From positions 1-9,479 of the forward strand of contig JAFMSA010000114.1 of NCBI GenBank assembly GCA_017353855.1: a stretch of DNA of 9,479 nucleotides. The letters are read 5' to 3'. The position numbers were made by a program, and so were the translations under genes. Under the pieces are notes generated by a model, which was not told the origin of the DNA, did no database searches, and saw only the letters and a list, made by a program, of their open reading frames with translations. This DNA comes from Alphaproteobacteria bacterium. Lineage in GTDB: Bacteria; Pseudomonadota; Alphaproteobacteria; ATCC43930; CGMCC-115725. Shown here piece after piece: positions 4,930 through 9,479 of this stretch (the first letter of the stretch is position 1; each line of letters opens with the position of its first letter).

Positions 4930-6071
4930 GCCTGCTCCTCGGCGGCGGCGACCGGCGCGGCGCGGCGCGGCCGGGCCGAGCGGGCTTGGCGAAACAGCCC
5001 GATGATCCCGTGCGGAAAGACGAGCGTCGTCAGGACAAACAGCCCGCCGAGGACGAAGAGCCAAGTCTCGGCCGCAACGCCGGTCAGCCACGTCTTGGCC
5101 AGGTTGACGAGGACGGCGCCGACGATCGCGCCGGACAGCGTGCCCCGACCGCCGACCGAGACCCATATCGCGATCTCGATGGAGTTGCCGGGTGAAAACT
5201 CGCTGGGGTTGATGATGCCGACCTGCGGAACGTAGAGCGCGCCCGCGATCCCCGCGAGCACCGCCGAGACCGTGAACACGAGGAGCTTGGCGTGGGTCAC
5301 CGAATACCCGAGGAAACGCACGCGGCTTTCGGCGTCGCGCAACGCCAGCAATACCCGGCCCAATTTGGACGACGTAATGAACCGGCACACCAGATAACCG
5401 AGGCCGAGCGCCGCGACCGAAGCGAGGTAGAGTCCCAGCCGTGTGGAGGGCTGATGGACATCCCATCCCAGGATGTCTTTGTAATCAGTCATGCCATTGT
5501 TGCCGCCGAACCCCATATCGTTGCGGAAAAAAGCGAGCATCAGCGCATAAGTCATCGCCTGCGTGATGATCGACAGGTAAACGCCCGTTACGCGCGAGCG
5601 GAACGCGAGCCAGCCGAACACGAGCGCAAGAAGGCCCGGGACCAGAACGATCATGGCTGCCGCCCAGGCGAAATGGTCGAAACCCCACCAGAACCAAGGC
5701 AGCTCTTTCCAGTCAAGGAAGACCATGAAATCGGGCAGCAGCGGATTGCCGTAAACGCCCCGGGCGCCGATCTGCCGCATCAGATACATGCCCATGCAGT
5801 AGCCGCCGAGCGCAAAGAACGCGCCGTGACCGAGGCTCAGTATGCCTGCGTAGCCCCAAATCAGGTCGAGGCTCAGCGCCAATAACGCGTAGCAGACATA
5901 TTTGCCCAACAGCGGCACCAGGTAATCCGGAATGGCGGCGGCGGAATTGGGCGGAACAAGCAGGTTGAGGATCGGCACCCCGAGGACGAGTACGGCCCCG
6001 CAACCCCCGAAGGCCGCCCAGAACCCGGGGCTCCAGGTGTTTGCGCGTTCTTCTAGCCGCTTCGACTGCAC
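4926..6071 (-). CDS. urtC: Urea ABC transporter permease UrtC
   Basis: The 381-residue protein is an inner-membrane permease of the branched-chain amino acid/urea type (LivM-like). Hydrophobic segments run through the whole chain, from AAFGGCGAVLVLGVPILNLL near residue 20 to the C-terminal pair ending WLFVLGGLFVLTTLVFPHGIIGLF. Family blocks are YALLALSLDLIWGYAGILSLGHGAFFALGGY, GVYLSIITQAMTYAL, FGGNNGMTDYKDILG and the cytoplasmic coupling region RFLGYSV. With UrtB it should form the membrane channel. The start is GTG at 6071, three bases after the urtB TGA, with GAGG at a suitable distance. The stop overlaps the urtD ATG. The C-terminal tail after the last segment is Arg/Ala-rich and short. 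Length is normal for UrtC. Confidence 0.95.
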   Translation of the reverse strand: MQSKRLEERANTWSPGFWAAFGGCGAVLVLGVPILNLLVPPNSAAAIPDYLVPLLGKYVCYALLALSLDLIWGYAGILSLGHGAFFALGGYCMGMYLMRQIGARGVYGNPLLPDFMVFLDWKELPWFWWGFDHFAWAAAMIVLVPGLLALVFGWLAFRSRVTGVYLSIITQAMTYALMLAFFRNDMGFGGNNGMTDYKDILGWDVHQPSTRLGLYLASVAALGLGYLVCRFITSSKLGRVLLALRDAESRVRFLGYSVTHAKLLVFTVSAVLAGIAGALYVPQVGIINPSEFSPGNSIEIAIWVSVGGRGTLSGAIVGAVLVNLAKTWLTGVAAETWLFVLGGLFVLTTLVFPHGIIGLFRQARSARPRRAAPVAAAEEQA

Positions 6072-6074
6072 GGC

Positions 6075-7658
6075 TCAGGCCTCAGCCTCCGCGGAGCGGC
6101 CCTTCGGCGCAAATAGCCCGCGGGGGCGCCGCTGAATGAACAGAATGATCGTCACCAGCACGACGATCTTGCCGAGAACCGCGCCGGCGACGGGTTCGAG
6201 GAATTTGTTGACGATGCCGAGGAAGAGCGCGCCGACAAAGGTTCCCAGCAGGTTCCCTACGCCGCCGAAGACGACGACGAGAAAGCTGTCGACGATATAG
6301 ATCGTGCCGAGGTTGGGGCTCACATTGCCGATCTGGCTGAGTGCCACCCCGGCCATTCCCGCGATCCCCGAGCCGAGGCCAAAGGTGAGCGCATCGATGC
6401 GGGCGGTACGAATACCCATCACCGAGGCCATCGGGCGGTTCTGCGTCACGGCCCGCATCTGCAGCCCCAAGCTCGTGCGGTTGAGGAGCAGTGCCAGCGC
6501 GGCCAGCACCGTCAGGCAGAAAAAGATGATGCACACCCGGTTCCACGTGACCGTGAAACCGCCGATCAAGTCGAACCCGCCGGTCATCCAGCTCGGGTTG
6601 GCGACTTCCCGGTTCGGCGAGCCGAAGATGGAGCGCACGGTCTGCTGCAGGATCAGGCTCACGCCCCAGGTGGCGAGCAGCGTTTCCAGGGGTCGGCCGT
6701 AGAGGCGGCGGATAACGGTCCGCTCGAGTGCGACGCCGACTGCGCCGGCGCATAGAAAAGCGACCGGTAGCGCGGCGGCGAGATAGCCGTTGATCCAGCC
6801 GACGGGGAGGAAGGCGCGGAAAACCTGCTGGCAGACGTAGGCGGCATAGGCACCGAGCATGATCATTTCGCCGTGGGCCATGTTGATCACGCCCATGACG
6901 CCAAAGGTGATGGCGAGCCCGATCGCCGCGAGCAGCAGGACGCTGCCCAGGCTAACCCCCTGAAACAGGTTGGCCAGCAAGCCGACCAGCCAGAGTCTGT
7001 GCTTGATCGACGCGAGAGCGGCATCGGCCGCCTGCCGCAGCTCCGGATCGCTTTCGGAAGCGGCCCGGAACTGGTCGAGCAGGTTCTTGATTTGCGGATC
7101 GGTCGTGGTGCCGAGCGCGCGTGCCGCAGCGAGCTTTTCCTGCTTGCTGCCTGAGAGGAGCCGTGCAGCCGAGAGACTTTGCTGCATTGCCGCACGGATA
7201 TCGGCCTCTTTTTCGGCCGCGATCGCTTTTTCGAGCAATACCGCACCGTCAACCGAGGGATGCCTCACTGCATCCCGGGCGGCGGCGAGCCGGGCTGCGG
7301 GGTCGGCGCTGAACAGGGTCAACTCGCCCAAAGCCCCTTCGATCGCGCCGCGCAGGCGGTTGTTGATATGGACCCGATCGAGCGCGTCCGCCGTCAGATC
7401 GGGGACAACCTCACCGGTCATCGGATCGATCAGGTTTGGCGGCTGGGAGATGATGACGCGGCCGTCCGGCGCCTTCAGCAGGCGGCCGTCCTTCAGCGCC
7501 GTCAGTACCGCGACCGCACGCCCGTCGCCGAGCTTGCCGAGTGCGGCTACCGCCTGTTCTTTATCGGCAAAGCTGTCGGCGCGCAACGCGGCGAGGAATG
7601 TCGCGAACTCCTGCCCGCGTGCCGGCAGTGCGGCCGCGAGCAGCATCAGCACCATCAC
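6075..7658 (-). CDS. urtB: Urea ABC transporter permease UrtB with periplasmic N-terminal domain
   Basis: From the chosen GTG the protein has 527 residues: a hydrophobic leader (MVLMLLAAALPARG), an export-type N-terminal region (about 16-218) made of alanine-rich helical repeats such as DKEQAVAALGKLGDGRAVAVL, and a LivH-like permease domain (about 220-527). The permease carries IGLAITFGVMGVINMAHGEM near 250-265, MRAVTQNRPMASVMGI and the final IILFIQRRPRGLF. The two-part design and length fit UrtB. It forms the channel with UrtC. The start is uncertain: the frame is open to an ATG at 7937 inside urtA, but the stretch in between is an inverted-repeat-rich, non-protein-like sequence. The usable codons near the leader are GTG 7658, ATG 7655 and a TTG at 7769. 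The GTG/ATG starts leave the leader without its usual basic residues, which sit just upstream (RARVRV). None has a good ribosome site. Confidence 0.92.
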   Translation of the reverse strand: MMVLMLLAAALPARGQEFATFLAALRADSFADKEQAVAALGKLGDGRAVAVLTALKDGRLLKAPDGRVIISQPPNLIDPMTGEVVPDLTADALDRVHINNRLRGAIEGALGELTLFSADPAARLAAARDAVRHPSVDGAVLLEKAIAAEKEADIRAAMQQSLSAARLLSGSKQEKLAAARALGTTTDPQIKNLLDQFRAASESDPELRQAADAALASIKHRLWLVGLLANLFQGVSLGSVLLLAAIGLAITFGVMGVINMAHGEMIMLGAYAAYVCQQVFRAFLPVGWINGYLAAALPVAFLCAGAVGVALERTVIRRLYGRPLETLLATWGVSLILQQTVRSIFGSPNREVANPSWMTGGFDLIGGFTVTWNRVCIIFFCLTVLAALALLLNRTSLGLQMRAVTQNRPMASVMGIRTARIDALTFGLGSGIAGMAGVALSQIGNVSPNLGTIYIVDSFLVVVFGGVGNLLGTFVGALFLGIVNKFLEPVAGAVLGKIVVLVTIILFIQRRPRGLFAPKGRSAEAEA

Positions 7659-7710
7659 GGCGAGCCCGGCGACGCGGACCCTTGCCCGCTGTCCCGCGGA
7701 CTGCGATCCG

Positions 7711-7759
7711 GGGGTCAGCTCCGTCTCCCGCCCTGCGGGCGACGGAGTGCCCCGACCCC
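7711..7759 (-). repeat. 49-bp nested inverted repeat between urtA and urtB
   Basis: On the minus strand three stems nest: outer GGGGTC with GACCCC, middle CTCCGT with ACGGAG, inner CGCCC-GCA-GGGCG. The element lies in the 178-bp gap between the urtA stop (7837) and the urtB start. It has no T-run, so it is not a full terminator. It resembles a REP-like or mRNA-stabilising hairpin that would protect urtA mRNA and lower downstream expression, which suits a binding protein needed in excess. Confidence 0.6.
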
Positions 7760-7836
7760 GCGGCTCCAATCCGGGCGCCGCCCGGCGACAGGCTCCGGGC
7801 TGGGGGGTGAGGGTGACACCGCGTCCCCTGTCCTTT

Positions 7837-9117
7837 TCAGTTCGTGTACTTGGGCTTTGTGCAATTGCCGCAGACCCACGGATAGCTCCAGTCGGCGACT
7901 TTGCCCTTATCCTCGGCGAGATAGGGGCTCCATGCATCCGCCTTGATCGCCTGCTTGGTCTGCCAGACGACGTCGAACTGCCCGTTTGACTGGATCTCGC
8001 CGATCATGACCGGCTTCGAAAGATGGTGGTTGGTGTTCATGACCTCGACAAAGCCGCTGGGCGCTTTAACTTTCTGTCCGTACATCGCCTGACGGACAGC
8101 GTCGACGTCAGTGGTGCCCGCCTGTTCCACTGCGTGCGTCCACATCTTGAAGCCGATGTAATGGGCCTCCATCGGATCGTTGGTCACGCGCTTCGGGTCT
8201 TTGATGAAGTCGTGCCACTGTCTGATGAAAGCTTCATTGGTCGGATTTTTCACCGATTGGAAGTAGTTCCACGCGGCGAGGTGGCCGACGAGATTCTTCG
8301 TATCGATGCCGGCGAGTTCCTCTTCGCCGACCGAAAAGGCGACAACGGGGATGTCGGACGCCTTGATGCCGGCATTGGCGAGCTCCTTATAAAAGGGCAC
8401 GTTGGCGTCGCCGTTGATTGTCGAGACGACGGCGGTCTTCTTTCCGGCCGAGGCGAAGCTCTTGATTGCGGCCACTTCGGTCTGCCAGTCCGAGTAGCCG
8501 AACGGCGTATAGTTGACTCTGATGTCTTCCGGCGGCACGCCCTTCGATTTGAGGAAGGCTTCGAGGATCTTGTTGGTCGTGCGCGGATAGACGTAATCGG
8601 TTCCTTCCAGCACCCAGCGCTTGACCGAGCCGCCTTCGCCGCTCATCAAATATTCCACCGCCGGGATCGCCTGCTGATTTGGTGCAGCACCGGTATAGAA
8701 GACGTTGTTGGAGCTTTCTTCGCCTTCGTACTGAACCGGGTAAAATAACAGGCCGTTGAGTTCCTCAAAAACCGGCAACACGGATTTCCGGGACACAGAG
8801 GTCCAGCAGCCGAACACGGCCGCGACCTTGTCCTTCGACAGGAGGTCGCGCGCCTTCTCGGCGAAGAGCGGCCAGTTGGACGCGGGATCGACCACGACCG
8901 CTTCAACCTTCTTGCCAAGCAGTCCACCGTGCTTGTTGAGGTCGTCCACCATCATGAGGATGGTGTCTTTCAGCGTCGTCTCGCTGATCGCCATTGTGCC
9001 GGACAGAGAATGCAGGACGCCGACCTTGATCGTGTCCCCGCTTTGCGCGGTAGCCGCGATCGGCATGCCCGCGATGACGGCTGCGACCGCTACCGCGTAG
9101 CGGATATTCTTCAGCAC
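7837..9117 (-). CDS. urtA: Urea ABC transporter substrate-binding protein UrtA
   Basis: The 426-residue periplasmic protein captures urea and delivers it to UrtBC. A signal peptide is clear: basic start (VLKNIRY), hydrophobic core AVAVAAVIAGMP, probable cleavage at ATA-Q near residue 24. The mature protein starts DTIKVGVLHSLSGTMAISE, the type I periplasmic fold of amide/urea binding proteins. Diagnostic UrtA blocks follow: DPASNWPLFAEKARDLL, VFGCWTSVSRKSVLPV, LFYPVQYEGEESSNNVFYTGAAPNQQ, and WVCGNC near the C-terminus. The frame extends to 9195, but the extension lacks export features and would overlap the promoter. GTG 9117 has GGGAGG seven bases upstream and opens directly into the signal peptide. 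It is the first gene of the operon, behind a sigma-54 promoter (9178-9195) and a putative NtrC site (9245-9263). Confidence 0.97.
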   Translation of the reverse strand: MLKNIRYAVAVAAVIAGMPIAATAQSGDTIKVGVLHSLSGTMAISETTLKDTILMMVDDLNKHGGLLGKKVEAVVVDPASNWPLFAEKARDLLSKDKVAAVFGCWTSVSRKSVLPVFEELNGLLFYPVQYEGEESSNNVFYTGAAPNQQAIPAVEYLMSGEGGSVKRWVLEGTDYVYPRTTNKILEAFLKSKGVPPEDIRVNYTPFGYSDWQTEVAAIKSFASAGKKTAVVSTINGDANVPFYKELANAGIKASDIPVVAFSVGEEELAGIDTKNLVGHLAAWNYFQSVKNPTNEAFIRQWHDFIKDPKRVTNDPMEAHYIGFKMWTHAVEQAGTTDVDAVRQAMYGQKVKAPSGFVEVMNTNHHLSKPVMIGEIQSNGQFDVVWQTKQAIKADAWSPYLAEDKGKVADWSYPWVCGNCTKPKYTN

Positions 9118-9177
9118 CTCGGTGCCTCCCTCTTTGCATGTCCCGGTGCGGCCCCGCCGGCCGCCGCTTGAGAGGGG

Positions 9178-9195
9178 CAGCAAGATCGAGGCCAA
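9178..9195 (-). promoter_or_regulatory. Sigma-54 (RpoN) promoter of urtABCDE
   Basis: The minus strand reads TTGGCCTCGATCTTGCTG. The invariant GG and GC are separated by exactly ten bases, and TTGGC and TTGCT match the -24 and -12 boxes of the consensus TTGGCACG-N4-TTGCW, with departures only at the less conserved positions. The start would fall near 9169, giving a leader of about 50 nt before the urtA GTG. Confidence 0.75.
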
Positions 9196-9244
9196 GCCCC
9201 CGCGGGTGCCGGGGATCTGGAAAGGCCTGGCGTATTGCAGCGAC

Positions 9245-9263
9245 CTGCCTGAAATTTAGGCAG
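9245..9263. promoter_or_regulatory. Putative NtrC binding site upstream of urtA
   Basis: CTGCCTGAAATTTAGGCAG is a perfect 6-bp inverted repeat around an AT-rich centre. Its 17-bp core TGCCTGAAATTTAGGCA has the TGC-N11-GCA layout of NtrC sites. The centre lies about 85 bp upstream of the predicted sigma-54 start, the usual distance for an enhancer. The inner bases differ from the classical TGCACC/GGTGCA arms, so another regulator, including one of the divergent gene, remains possible. Confidence 0.55.
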
Positions 9264-9334
9264 CGGTTTTGCGCGGCTGGTGACAATCGCGTCATCGTCG
9301 TATCGTCGGGTCGACGAAACAACGAGGGAATGGA

Positions 9335-9479
9335 ATGACCGACTACGATGCCGTGCTAGCCGCAAATCTCGAATTCTACCGCGCGTTTGCGGCGCGCGAC
9401 CTTGCCGCAATGGACGTCCTGTGGGCACAGCGGGCGCCGGTCGCCTGTCTGCACCCGGGATGGACGGCGCTGAAGGACA
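9335..9479 (+). CDS. NTF2/SnoaL-like protein, N-terminal fragment (runs off the window)
   Basis: Forty-eight codons are visible, starting MTDYDAVLAANLEFYRAF and continuing through AARDLAAMDVLWA to CLHPGWTALKD. A long first helix with the pattern FYRAFAARDLAAMDVLWA followed by a short strand and HPGW is characteristic of the NTF2-like fold, in the small DUF4440/SnoaL-like stand-alone proteins. These form a cone-shaped pocket and have varied or unknown activities; no function is assigned here. The ATG at 9335 has GAGGGA five bases upstream; a nearer ATG at 9330 stops after two codons. The gene is divergent from urtA and shares a 217-bp intergenic region with it, so the inverted repeat at 9245-9263 could affect both. 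Confidence 0.75.
   Translation, partial: MTDYDAVLAANLEFYRAFAARDLAAMDVLWAQRAPVACLHPGWTALKD

Noticed and set aside
3347..9117. Branched-chain amino acid transporter (livKHMGF) instead of urea transporter
   Set aside because: UrtB has the extra periplasmic N-terminal domain, UrtD has SHGQKQWLEIGMLL and DEPVAGMT, and UrtA has the GCWTSVSRKSVLPV and LFYPVQYEGEESS blocks. All are specific to the urea system.

Overview
The window looks like chromosomal DNA of a GC-rich alphaproteobacterium. The evidence is the start of a typical alphaproteobacterial mreB, an urtABCDE urea uptake operon, an ECF sigma factor of alphaproteobacterial style, and two exact matches to the alphaproteobacterial general-stress promoter (GGAAC-N16-CGTT). 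The genus cannot be named from this sequence. I see no mobile elements, CRISPR arrays, tRNA or rRNA.

Layout, left to right. Positions 1-62 hold the first 20 codons of mreB on the minus strand. About 660 bp without a convincing gene follow. Next is a minus-strand pair: a DUF2188 protein (1279-1512) and a macro-domain protein (723-1247). Upstream of the pair, at 1599-1718, is a compact RNA-like element with its own stress-type promoter, two hairpins whose loops are each complementary to a neighbouring single strand, and a strong intrinsic terminator. An ECF sigma factor (1730-2395, minus) and an orphan OmpR-family response regulator (2600-3322, plus) diverge from a 204-bp intergenic region.

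The second half is the urea ABC transporter operon urtABCDE on the minus strand (9117 down to 3347). It comprises the binding protein UrtA, the permeases UrtB and UrtC, and the ATPases UrtD and UrtE. Upstream of urtA I find a sigma-54 promoter (TTGGCCTCGATCTTGCTG, exact GG-N10-GC) and, about 70 bp further upstream, a 17-bp inverted repeat of NtrC type. This fits nitrogen-limitation control of urea uptake. A nested inverted repeat separates urtA from urtB and may set their relative expression. At the right edge a divergent partial gene encodes an NTF2/SnoaL-like protein.

The most interesting part is 1510-1750. A probable small RNA and a DUF2188/macro-domain operon lie in tandem, each directly behind an exact EcfG-type promoter and separated by a terminator, next to an ECF sigma gene. 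I read this as a small, apparently uncharacterised stress-response module; that interpretation is inference.
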